From: Jaapia argillacea MUCL 33604
Lineage: Eukaryota; Basidiomycota; Agaricomycetes; Jaapiales; Jaapiaceae
Direction of reading: 5' to 3'
Assembly: GCA_000697665.1 (NCBI GenBank)
Contig: KL197726.1
Location: 18,011-82,010, forward strand
DNA length: 64,000 nucleotides
Shown here: one piece after another, positions 10,531-20,897 of the stretch
How the letters are laid out: every line of letters starts with the position of its first letter
Position numbering within the stretch: the stretch's first letter is position 1
Made by a program: the position numbers and the translations under genes
Notes under the pieces: model-generated
What the model saw: only the letters and a program-made list of their open reading frames with translations
Databases searched by the model: none
What the model was told of the DNA's origin: nothing

Positions 10531-11949
10531 ATGTTTGCACAATTGTCTCCATTTCCGCTCTTCGACTTGCCAATCGAGCTTGTTGACCGAGTTATCGATT
10601 ACGTTGACGAAAAGCGCGACGTCCTTGCTTTGGCGCTCACATGCCATTACTTCAATACCCTCCTCATACCAGATCACCTCCGTTACAGGAAGATCCTAAT
10701 GGGTCTCTATCGCCTTGACACCGTCGAAAATGTTATCGCTCGCCCAGCTTTGGGACGGAATATCCGAATACTCCTCATCAGGCCTAGGGTTACGGGTAGG
10801 CGTCGTGAACCCCTCGACCGATTTTGTTGCGGATCGGTGGAGGCCAGTGTAGTCGCAGAGTCCCGAGTCGCGTTGGCACTTTCCGTGATGCCGAACTTGA
10901 CCAAGTTCGAGTGGGACATGTACCATGAACCAGAAACGAAGGACCTCTTATGGGAGACTTTGATCGCATCGTGCCCTCGTCTTTGCGACCTTATGTTCCG
11001 TATTCTGCCCGCCTTAAGACGCCACTCTGAAAATACACTATACCGGTCGAAGGTCGGCAGTTTTCCACCTTGTGAAGACGAAGCGGCTCACCACATGCTC
11101 TAGTTGTTCGACCTCCGCTATCTCACAGCAATTTACCTTGATATCACCACACCCCAGCAGGGTGATAGCCCAGTCCCAGTAGATCACGTCAGAAGGTTTT
11201 TGCTTGGGTCCCCAGGTCTTACATCCCTGCACATTGCGCTCAATAACGCCATTCCACTCGACACGATTTTCAGTGAAGCCTCATGGCCTCATCTGGGAAG
11301 ACTGGTTCTCAGGACTGTTTCGTGCCATCCCACGATATTCGAATCCTTCTTGACTCGACATCCGACAATCCACCACATCCATTTGTATTCCGTTAATGAG
11401 TCCTTGACTAAATGGCCGAACCACCTCTCCCTCCAACCTGGCGCTCTCCCCAATTTACTCCATCTACGTATTGACCGGCAAGAACGCCCATGTCGCATTG
11501 ACGCCTTCCTTCAACACGCGTTCTGGCTTAAACTCCAGTCGATTTCTTTTCACCTTCTGTCCTGTGTATCGGACGTATTCACGGCCTTCCTCCACCGACA
11601 TCCATCCGTCGAGGAATTGAGCTACACCGAGTGTCAAGCAGTTGACAATCCACATGGGATCCTGAAGGATCTCCTTCCCGGTGCCTTACCAAAACTACGG
11701 AATTTCACAGGAGACGACTTTGATTATATTCAGGTCTGTGTGGCTGGGTGCCCCCTTCAAGAAATGTGTCTTAATCCCGAAGAACTCGAGTCTGATCGAG
11801 CTGAAGAAGCCTTCCGTCGTGTCGCACGCACTCTCCGCTTCATCGATTTTACCAGTCAAGTAGAGGAAGAAATCGGGGAGAGGTTGGAGAGGAACGTTCC
11901 TGAGTTGAGACCGCTTCGGCTGTTTGAGCCAAGTTGTATGTTTGTTTGA
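10531..11949 (+). CDS. F-box/LRR protein
   Basis: The start at 10531 gives MFAQLSPFPLFDLPIELVDR, placing the F-box core (LPIELVDRVIDYV...LALTCHYFN) at the N-terminus. It is followed by leucine-rich segments (LTSLHIALN, LHHIHLYS-like, LPNLLHLRID, LPKLRNF) typical of substrate receptors for SCF ubiquitin ligases. One in-frame TAG lies at 11101-11103. Removing a 51-nt candidate intron (11053..11103, donor GTCGGC, acceptor CTCTAG) keeps the frame and joins YRSK to LFDLRYLT, giving 455 aa. The donor is poor, so the alternative is a nonsense mutation splitting the gene. The preserved frame on both sides favours splicing or a very recent loss. A pseudogene of the same family lies on the other side of PCNA. 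Confidence 0.75.
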
Positions 11950-13049
11950 TTCACTCTGGCATACCCATCTCACATGCCGCTCATAGGGCCATACTGATGT
12001 TCTCGTGGTTGCGGTGACTCTCGGTAGCTCTCCTACACGCTAGAAGAGGACAGGCATTCTTAGAACCAGATTCACGGGCGAGCTAGCTGCAAACCAACTG
12101 CACCATATTGGAGGGCCATCTTGTGCGATCTATAATCGATGGCTCTGTGAAGTCAACCTGGGACGTCAGCAGTGGCGATTTTCTGTGTGGATTCGAGCAG
12201 TTTGTGAAATGCAGCTGTATCGTACCACGGCGAGCTCATGACCAAGACATCAGGATTTTATTTTCGCTAGTCCTCGATATCACCTTGTTGAAAGGACTGT
12301 CAGTGGCGCTCTACTATATGGTCGGTTTTGGTATGTGTGAGATGCGACGAGCGTCTGAGTACCGTGTGGATTACCGGGATTCATGGAACGCGTTTGTGAT
12401 GAATGCGAGGCCGCAGTGGATGTTTCCGGCAGGACCGAATGATGTGCCATGCAGAGGAATGTACTTCTGGATGAAGCTAGGGTGTGAGCTACCCCGAGAA
12501 TATGGGAACCAGCGGCCTTGGACGAATTGAATGGGAGGGATGGGGAAAGTTGGAGAATATTGTTGGGGTACCGATGTCGTGACTTGAAGTCAAGATGACG
12601 AGAAATGGTGCACGTTCCGGTCTCAGGTGCAGCAGCATTCCCGCCCGGCAGAGTGCATTACTGAGTATGACGGTCTCAAGGACTGGGCGAGAAGTGCGTA
12701 TTTTTCCTACCAATTGAAACGTTCAAGGTAGGTGTAAAGCCACCGTGAAGTCCGAGAAACATGTCACGTCCCAGCAAACCATGCAATGTTGGGCCCGACG
12801 ACGTCCGATGCTGCATTTACACTTCCTGAGGCATCGCGGGGAGCCGATGGTCAGAAAATTAACAGGACCAAGGCCAAAAATATGGTGGCACTCTCCCACT
12901 GAACCAATCAGAACATTGTAGAGTCGGTGGAATGAAATTGAGAGGAGAGAGGGCATTTTGATGGGAATACACAAGGGGATTGGCCTGACGAGTCGGGTGG
13001 TTAGAGGGAGCACGCGTATAAGGCTGGGCCCAGGCAAGTTAGTCGTCAT
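11950..13049. other. intergenic; one unsupported reading frame
   Basis: A 140-codon frame at 12108-12530 (plus) has no recognised domain and I do not call it a gene. Around 12860-13000 the sequence CCAAAAATATGG...CACTCTC...GATGAAATT-like resembles 14190-14300 and 18210-18320 inside the oxidase duplication. It may be a third, highly diverged partial copy. Confidence 0.35.
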
Positions 13050-15036
13050 AGGTTAGGTAACGTAGATGGTCCCGAGGCTTTTGAGAATGAGGGGTAACTT
13101 GCTGGATTGATGCGAAGATGGAGCGAAGTACTTCTCCAGGCAGAGTTCTGAAGCGGCGGTATTTGACCGGGGGTATACGAGAGAAGTACCAAACTGGCTT
13201 GGGCCTGTGAACGTTCGTGGTGATGTTTTCCGAAGGTATACACTACGACATGTGAAGTTTCGTGAGCTGGGGCATGTGCCACTGTCACGTCCTGTGTGAC
13301 AGATCGGCGTTTCCCGATTAGCTTCCTGATCGGATGCACAGCCACCCCAACCTCGGTAACTCAATTCTGTGCCTGATTCCTTCCACCAACACCCACCGAG
13401 GAGCGGTTATTCGCTGGCAGTGACCCCGCACTCTAGGCATTTTCTTATCAAGGCCACCAAAATAATACCAAATCAACCGGTTTCACTAATCTTTGGGCAT
13501 TCCTGACTCAGACGACGACAGAACACCAGTTCACTAGCTTGTGACTGAATCTTCTCGTTAATTTCAGCGTGGGGGTTAACCACAAGGCCCCCCTATTTCC
13601 TGCGTTTGTCGACGAGTCATTCGAGCGACAGCGACGAATCCGCACCACTGTATTGTCAACAAAATACAAATCATCCATTCCAACCCCCCTTTTGCGGCCC
13701 GGGTAGCTTGGTCGGAGGTATTAGCTTTGTTGACCTGGCCCCACCTGATGTCCCGATCGTCGCTAAGACGCTCCCCACAATGTCTCCAGACCAGCGAATC
13801 TTCAAAGACAGCACAACTGAAATTTGATCGATTCTTGTTACGGAAGTGCACTGCGTGGGGATAGGAGAGGAGACAGAAGGCAGAGAGCATCGATGAGACT
13901 CACAGGCGGCGTTCGTTTGGGGATATGGAACGTATGGTTTCCGAAGTCACTCATGTCTTCAGCGGCCCGTAATGTGATGGTACTGGTTAATCTTGACTAC
14001 GACGAGACAGTCGCAGCTTTCCTAGGTCTCGATGCATCGATTATTCGATAATGGTCAGCAGAAATCTTCGGAAGAAGCGAGTGGAACAGCCAGGTACATT
14101 CCTTTAACAATGTTCACTAGAAGACGTCTGATGGTCGAGCCTATGCATAATTACCAGGGGCCGGTGGCATGAAAGCCTGAATGCGTCAGTATGCCAAAAA
14201 TATGACAGCACTCTCACACCGAGCGGGTGAGAAGATTATCGGGTCAGTTGAGCGGAGAGGATGAAATTAACGAGTGAGAGGGTCACTGGATGGGAATTCT
14301 CCGGCCTTTTGTTTTCGCAATTTGTTGGTGCGAGTCATGGGTGAGACGTAGGCACGTTCGAGCAGATGAAGGAATCTGCTGGCAGTGTGGTAGCGGACAA
14401 GGCGAGTTCCCAGGATGCTGTCTGTGGTGGACGTGCGAGCCAATGGTTACCATCTTCACCTGCGTTTCGCGGGAGATGGGTGCGAGGTAAAGTTCATCCG
14501 TATGTCCCCACTGGGCGTAGCCACAGTCAACTCAATTGATTGCTCTATACCGCTCGTTAGCAACGCCACTCGTGTTTACCCAACCATCGGACAAGATATG
14601 CACCCGAACCTGGCTTCCAGCTTGCTCGCTTTTTTACACTCCAACCAACCGCCAGCTTGCCCAGCAGCCCCCACATTTTCGAATCGGAACTTGATCTCAT
14701 CACTCGGCCGACGGCAGTCACTCATGTCTTCCTCCATGTCTGGACCCCTCGTTTCCAATACACCATCGGATCCCCCAATTGCGTTGCGTTGATCCTGAAA
14801 CTGAAGTCCGCCAATTATTCTAGTCCGTCTCTATGCTCAACGCTCCCACCTGGAGTATGTCACCATTCATTCGCAGCCTCGCTTGCTTCTCTGCAACATT
14901 GCCTCATCTCGTGCTGGGCTGCATGACCTCCTCGACATTGAGTTCTCGCAGAAACTCGCCATAGACGTACCTTGTTTCGTGACCACAATGAACACAATTT
15001 TTCACAGGACGGAGATGGTTCCTTGCACGACATTGC

Positions 15037-15044
15037 TATAAAAT
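15037..15044 (+). promoter_or_regulatory. TATA box of oxidase copy 1
   Basis: TATAAAAT lies 81 bp upstream of the start inside TTGCACGACATTGCTATAAA, a phrase also kept in copy 2. Confidence 0.6.
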
Positions 15045-15124
15045 AGCTCGAAATCGTTGTATCCCTCAGTCAAATCCACTTTCACCTACTCTCATCCTCC
15101 TCTCATCCTCCCTCTCATACAAAA

Positions 15125-16668
15125 ATGTCCCAAGTTTTCCTCTCCAAGGTTGGCCAGGAGCTGCAGCTCAACCATGGGCTTTACGTCCCTCAGCGAAAAG
15201 GCTTGCGCGTTTTGGTCGTCGGCGGAGGCGTCACCGGAATGACGGTACTTATTCTGTCCACATCAGCGGTGATTCAAGCAGCTAATGGTCGGTCTCTAGA
15301 CTGCATGGGCCCTCCTCGATGCTGGTTATGATGTGACCGTCATATCATCCAAGTGGGCTTCTCTGGAGGATCGCATCACGTCTCAAATTGCCGGCGCCCT
15401 GTAAGTTAAAAATCCTCTCCAAACTCCTTAGACTGTTCTTCTCATATCTTTCGATTTTTCTCACAGATGGGAGTGGCCTCCAGCCGTTTGCGGCCAACAC
15501 ACCAACCCCATTTCACTCGAAAACTCCAAAGTCTGGTGCATGACTTCCTACCGTGCATTTGAGGAACTTATGAAAGCACTTCCCGCCGAGGAACACGGAG
15601 TCAGGATGCGCACCGCAAACTTCTTTTTCTGCGACCCCGTTGAAACGACGCCTGGCCAACTCAAAAAGATGGTGGAAATCGAAGCTGTTTCTGACGTGAG
15701 TATTTCTCGGAGAGGCCAGGAGCGGTGTGAATTAACTATTGACCGATGAACAGATCAAAGGGTTTTACCGTGATCCCACCCTCATCACTCAACATGCTGT
15801 CAATCAAAACGCTGGCGTGGTTGACGCGTACAAGCACGACGCCCCTGGTAAGCCTCGACAATTTGAGGGACCGTTTCCATTCAAGATTCTGATACCCTTA
15901 ATTTTAGTTGTCGACACCGACCACTATATGACATGGATTCGCCAGGTCATTCTCTCAAAAGGCGCTCGACTCGTTACCGAGACCGTCACTGAAGATCTCA
16001 TCAACATCGAAGACAGCCTCCGGCTCAAGTATAACGCCTTTGCCATCGTGAACGCTACAGGACTCAGCGGTGATGTCGTCGCTGGGGACAACACCGTCAG
16101 CCCACTCCGCGGTGCACTCATCAGGGTCGTCAACGACGGAAAGAAGTTCCCGATTGTCAAAGAGGCGCTTTGCGTTTCTCACATGGACAACGCCGGAGAG
16201 GATGTCGATGATATTGTATTCATCGTACCCAGGAACGATCGTGTTCTCATCGTATGTGCCTATGCTCCCTTCTACTACTATCAGAGTTGCTGATCATCAA
16301 TTTAGCTTGGAGGAATCGCCCAGCCCAACAAACACACTCTCGATCTCACCATCGATAGCCCGGAAATTATCCGAATGCGCGAACGTTGCAACAACTTCGT
16401 CCCTGGTCTCGCAGATGCCGAACTCGATGATACGCCATTCGTCCAAGGTCTTCGTCCCCTTCGCGATCACAATGTTCGAGTAGAAAGGGAGCAACGGTCG
16501 AGGAGGAATGGGATGGCCAGTCGTGTGGTTCATTCTTATGGTCATGGAGGTTCTGGGTTCAGTTTGTCATTTGGATGCGCAGGGGATGTGCTGGCGTTGG
16601 TGGATGAGATCTTGGCTGAAGTTTCTGATACGATTGAGCAGGAGAGGCGGATCGTGGCACATCTGTGA
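15125..16668 (+). CDS. D-amino-acid / D-aspartate oxidase, copy 1
   Basis: Model join(15125..15244, 15300..15400, 15467..15695, 15754..15847, 15908..16251, 16306..16668), 416 aa. This FAD flavoenzyme deaminates D-amino acids oxidatively to keto acid, ammonia and hydrogen peroxide. The FAD-binding Rossmann motif is VLVVGGGVTG at residues 29-38, followed by the usual TAWAL helix. The family signature VVHSYGHGGSGF lies at about 370-381, ahead of GFSLSFGCA. The C-terminal tripeptide AHL fits the PTS1 consensus (S/A/C)(K/R/H)(L/M), so peroxisomal location is likely. Whether it prefers neutral or acidic D-amino acids cannot be read from the sequence. All six exons are matched one for one, with identical lengths, by copy 2 at 19170. 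Confidence 0.93.
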
Positions 16669-16863
16669 CCGCAAAAGAGAATCGGTATCGTATTTATTTC
16701 AAAACAGCTTTCTGTCGTCTCAATTAGTTTTCCATGTGCTACTACACTCCACGTGGCGGGTCCCGTGAACAAAAATCCAGTTTTAATCTGACTTTTTCAA
16801 ATTGAACTCACTCGCTCATCGCTGAGCTTGCGCTCAGTCCTAGATTCCTTTCGCCACTTCAAC
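16669..16863. other. oxidase copy 1 3' flank
   Basis: The region resembles the 3' flank of copy 2 (AAAGA..ATCGGTAT.GTATTTAT and CTCCACGTG), so the duplication extends past the gene. Confidence 0.5.
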
Positions 16864-16905
16864 ATGGAGAAGACTTCGGAACTTGGCAAGCACCCAACAC
16901 ACCCT
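16864..16905 (+). pseudogene. truncated 5' end of a CHAT gene at duplication junction
   Basis: ATGGAGAAGACTTCGGA corresponds to ATGGAGAAGAAGTCAGA, the start of the CHAT gene at 20898, and lies at the same distance behind the oxidase. After about 40 bp the similarity stops and the next duplication unit begins. It is a cut-off copy of the CHAT gene left when the unit duplicated. Confidence 0.65.
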
Positions 16906-19095
16906 CCAAAGTACCCTCTAATTCAGTTGATGCGACCGTCCCGAGGTGTTTCAGAAGGGGGTGTAACGGGTTTCTGAAGCGGTGGATATTGACCGGGCTT
17001 AGAAGAGAGAAGTATCTTGCTGGCGGAGGAGTGTGACTCGTAAGTTTCGCGGTGATCATTCCGAATCCATACACCACAAGAGAGTACATGTGAAGTTTTG
17101 TGAGCTGTTTGCCGGTTGTGACTTGGTTGTGACCAACTATCCGACGGATCAGCGTTTTCCGATTAGCTTCCCGATCAAATGCACAGCCACTTCCCGACGC
17201 CAACCCAAATATGTACGTGCCTGACGACGATCTCATGCCACCCAACCGAGCAGCTTACCGTATGATGTCTTTTGCCTCAAGGCCAACAAGATACTAACTA
17301 AACAAGTCAATCACCCTCAATCCTATGGAACATTCTTCGGATTCACTCATCGCCAGTTCACTCGCCTCATGACCGAGTCTTGTGCATCCTCAGTTAACGC
17401 GGTGGTTCCGCTACCCACTCGTTGATGAATCACATATCTGCTGTATACCGACCATTCCAAATTCCCAATGGTTGTTTACATTGACTAGAGCTACCGATCA
17501 AGTTCAGAGGTGGACTTGGGTAGATCAAGTACGAGTTCATGAGGATAAGCAAAGACTGACTTGAAAATTTCAGCGTCGGGGTGTGCTCCTATGGTCGTCA
17601 TCCAAGGCAACAGAAGCAAAACTGACCCGCGAGATTGCCAACAAAATAACATTCCAGTCTTCTTCCCACGGCCTGATTATCTTCGCCGGAGGTATTAGCT
17701 TTGTTGATCCCGCCCCACCTCACATTCCGAACACCAGATCAATCGCTCTCCAGGATGTCTCCAGACTTCACAGCAGTGAATCTTCGACAGACAGCACGAC
17801 GGTAGCGAAGCCTGGATTTGACGGTGTCTTGTTGGGATGTGTATTACGTGGGGAGACTCGGGAGAGGAGACGATGGAGAAGACAGAACACTCGAGCCAAG
17901 ATGACACTCACAAACGCCTTCGCTTGGGCATTTGGAACACATGGTTTCTGAATTAGTTGGTGTCTTCAGGAGCCCGTCATATGATGGTGCCGGTTGAACC
18001 TTGACTCCGATGAGACAGTCACAGCTTTCCTTGGTCTCGGTGCGTCGATAATGGTCAGCAGGGATATTCGGGAGAAGCAAGCTGGGAAGGTTGAGTGCTG
18101 AGCAACAAGGGACATTCCTTAAACAACGTTTGTGGGAAAGATGTCTGATGGTCGAGGCTACATATGATTGAAAGGGGCCGGTGCCAGTGGCATGCAACTC
18201 TGAATGTGTGACGATGCCAAAAATAAGACAGGACTTTCACGCCGAGGGGGTGAGAAGTCTATCGGGACAGTTGGGACCGCGAGAACGGAAGGAACGAGTG
18301 GGAGGCTCACTGGATGGGAAGGCATGTTGAAGGCTTTTTGCTCCGCAATTTGTAGTAGGAGTCGTGGTGTGAGACGTAGGCGCGTTCAACTCTTGAGATC
18401 AGGACATCTGCTAGCAGTGTGGATGAATGAATTCCTGTGATGTTTTCGGTGGTGGATGGCCGAGCAACCGATGCCTCTTCAGTTGTGTTTTGCGGGAGAT
18501 GCCAGTGGGGTAAGGTTGCATCGAAATTTGTTCTAATTAGGAGCACAGCCACAGCCAAATTATTCTCCGCCCTCGGTCCTTGGCCAGCTCGACTCGTAAA
18601 CAGCGCCTCTAGCGCCCACCAACCGGTAGGCGAAATGGGTACCCGACCCTATCTTGTAACCTCACAAGTGTCTTACCAGTGCATTGCAATGCTACTAACC
18701 GCCAGCTTGCGGACCCAGGAGCTCTCAAATTCCGGATGGGTACTTGGGCTTCGTCACTCGGCCGACGGCAGCCACTCATGGCTTCCTCCATGTGTTCCGT
18801 TATGTCTAGGCCCCTCTTTTCCAATACGCCGTTCGGTCTCTCACTTACGTTCCGCTGATCCTGAGACTCAAGTCCACCAATCATTCCAGTCCGTCTCGAC
18901 GACGAACGCTCTCATTTGGAGTATGTCACTCGTCCCATGCCTTGCTTCTATGCAACACTGCATCATCTCGTGCTGTGCTGCATGACCCCCCCGAAATTGA
19001 ATTCTCCCAAAAAATTAGCCATAGATGTGCCTTGCTCGTCACCAACTTGTACATAGTTTTTCACAGGACGGCGCCGCCTCCTTGCACGACATTGC

Positions 19096-19103
19096 TATAA
19101 AAT
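19096..19103 (+). promoter_or_regulatory. TATA box of oxidase copy 2
   Basis: TATAAAAT lies 74 bp upstream of the start, in the same sequence context (TTGCACGACATTGC) as copy 1. Confidence 0.6.
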
Positions 19104-19169
19104 GGGTCAAAGCCCTCAGTTTTCCTCACTCAAATCCACTCAACTCGTCCTCCTTCTCTCATCCAAACG

Positions 19170-20711
19170 ATGTCTCAAGTCTTCCTCACAAAAGTTGGCC
19201 AGGAGTTGCAGCTCAACCATGGGCTTTATGTCCCCAAGACAAAAGGCTTGCGCGTTTTGATTGTCGGTGGAGGGGTCACCGGAATGACGGTAACTGTCTG
19301 GTCAATATCACCGGTGACTCACGCAGCTAATGATCGGTCTTTAGACTGCATGGGCTCTCCTCGATGCCGGCTATGATGTTACCATCATCTCCTCCAAATG
19401 GGCTTCTCTGGAGGATCGAATCACGTCTCAAATTGCTGGCGCCTTGTACGTCGACATCCTCTCCCAAAATCCTCAGAATGTTCTTCTCATATCTTTCGAT
19501 TTTTCTCACAGATGGGAGTGGCCTCCCGCCGTTTGCGGACAACACACCAACCCTATTTCACTCGAAAACTCCAAAGTCTGGTGCATGACTTCCTACCGCG
19601 CATTTGACGAACTTATGAAAGCACTTCCCGCCGAGGAACACGGAGTCAGAATGCGAACCGCAAACTTCTTTTTCTGCGACCCCGTTGAAACGATGCCTGG
19701 CCAACTCAAAAAGATGGTGGAAATCGAAGCTGTTTCTGACGTGAGTATTTCTCGGAGAGTCTAGTAGCGTGAATTGATCGTTGACCGATGCGCAGATCCA
19801 AGGATTTTACCGTGATCCCACCCTCATCACTCAACACGCTGTCAACCAAAACGCCGGCGTGGTTGATGCCTATAAGCACGATGCTCCTGGTAAGTCTCGA
19901 TAATCTGAGGGACTGCTTCCGATCAAGATTCTGATCCGCTTAATTTCTAGTCGTCGACACCGACCACTACATGGCATGGATTCGCCAAGTCATTCTCTCA
20001 AAAGGCGCTCGTCTCGTCACCGAGACCGTCACTGAAGATCTCATCAACATTGAAGACAGCCTCCGACTCAAGTATAATGCCTTTGCCATCGTCAACGCTA
20101 CAGGACTCAGCGGTGACGTCGTCGCCGGGGACAACACTGTCAGCCCTCTCCGCGGTGCACTGATCAGGGTCGTCAACGACGGAAAGAAGTTCCCGATTGT
20201 CAAAGAGGCGCTTTGTGTTTCTCACATGGACAACGCCGGGGAGGATGTCGATGATATTGTATTCATCGTACCCAGGAACGATCGTGTCCTCATTGTACGT
20301 GCCTGTGCATCCTTCTACCGCTATCAGAGTTGCTGATCATCAAAACAGCTCGGAGGAATCGCCCAACCCAACAAACACACTCTCGATCTCACTATCGATA
20401 GCCCTGAAATTATCCGGATGCGTGAACGCTGTAATAACTTCGTTCCCGGTCTCGCAGATGCCGAGCTCGATGCTACGCCATTCGTCCAAGGTCTTCGCCC
20501 CCTTCGCGATCACAATGTTCGAGTCGAAAGGGAACAACGTTCGAGGAGAAATGGGATGGCTAGTCGCGTGGTTCATTCTTACGGTCATGGAGGTTCCGGG
20601 TTCAGTTTGTCGTTTGGATGTGCTGGGGATGTGTTAGGGTTGGTGGATGAAATCCTAGCCGAGGTTTCTGATACGGTTGAGCACGAGAGAGCGGTCGTGG
20701 CTCACTTGTGA
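19170..20711 (+). CDS. D-amino-acid / D-aspartate oxidase, copy 2
   Basis: Model join(19170..19289, 19345..19445, 19512..19740, 19796..19889, 19951..20294, 20349..20711), 416 aa, with exon lengths identical to copy 1. FAD motif VLIVGGGVTG, signature VVHSYGHGGSGF and C-terminal AHL (PTS1-like) are all kept. The proteins differ only at scattered positions, such as PQRKG versus PKTKG near the start and IEQERR versus VEHERA near the end. Introns have diverged more than exons, which suggests selection has kept both proteins working. Both promoters keep a TATA box. Confidence 0.93.
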
Positions 20712-20897
20712 TGGCAAAAGATCGGTATTGTATTTATATCAACGCAGCTTTCCAATGTTTCTGTACATACTCCACGTGTCAGGTGCCGTGAATGAAAATA
20801 ATATTAATATTAATATCACCTCCTTTCTTCACGCTTCACCAAACCCTTCGCTCACTCCACATCGGCTCGTATCTCGGGTTCAACTCACGTCTTGGAC

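Larger units (their letters stand above)
13050..16905. repeat. tandem duplication unit 1 (oxidase plus CHAT 5' end)
   Basis: About 3.85 kb that recurs at about 16906-20935. Matching landmarks in order: CTGAAGCGGCGGTATTTGACC / CTGAAGCGGTGGATATTGACC, GGAGGTATTAGCTTTGTTGA in both, TGGTCAGCA..ATTCGG-like, the oxidase gene, and the first codons of a CHAT gene. Coding parts are much better conserved than the 2 kb upstream, so the duplication is not fresh. No intact gene is seen at 13050-15030; the upstream block may hold a lost gene, because the phrase GGISFVD..PP..P is kept in both copies. Confidence 0.8.

Noticed and set aside
12108-12530. 140-codon plus-strand frame after the F-box gene
   Set aside because: No domain, no signal, no splice-consistent neighbour; length is within chance at this GC content.
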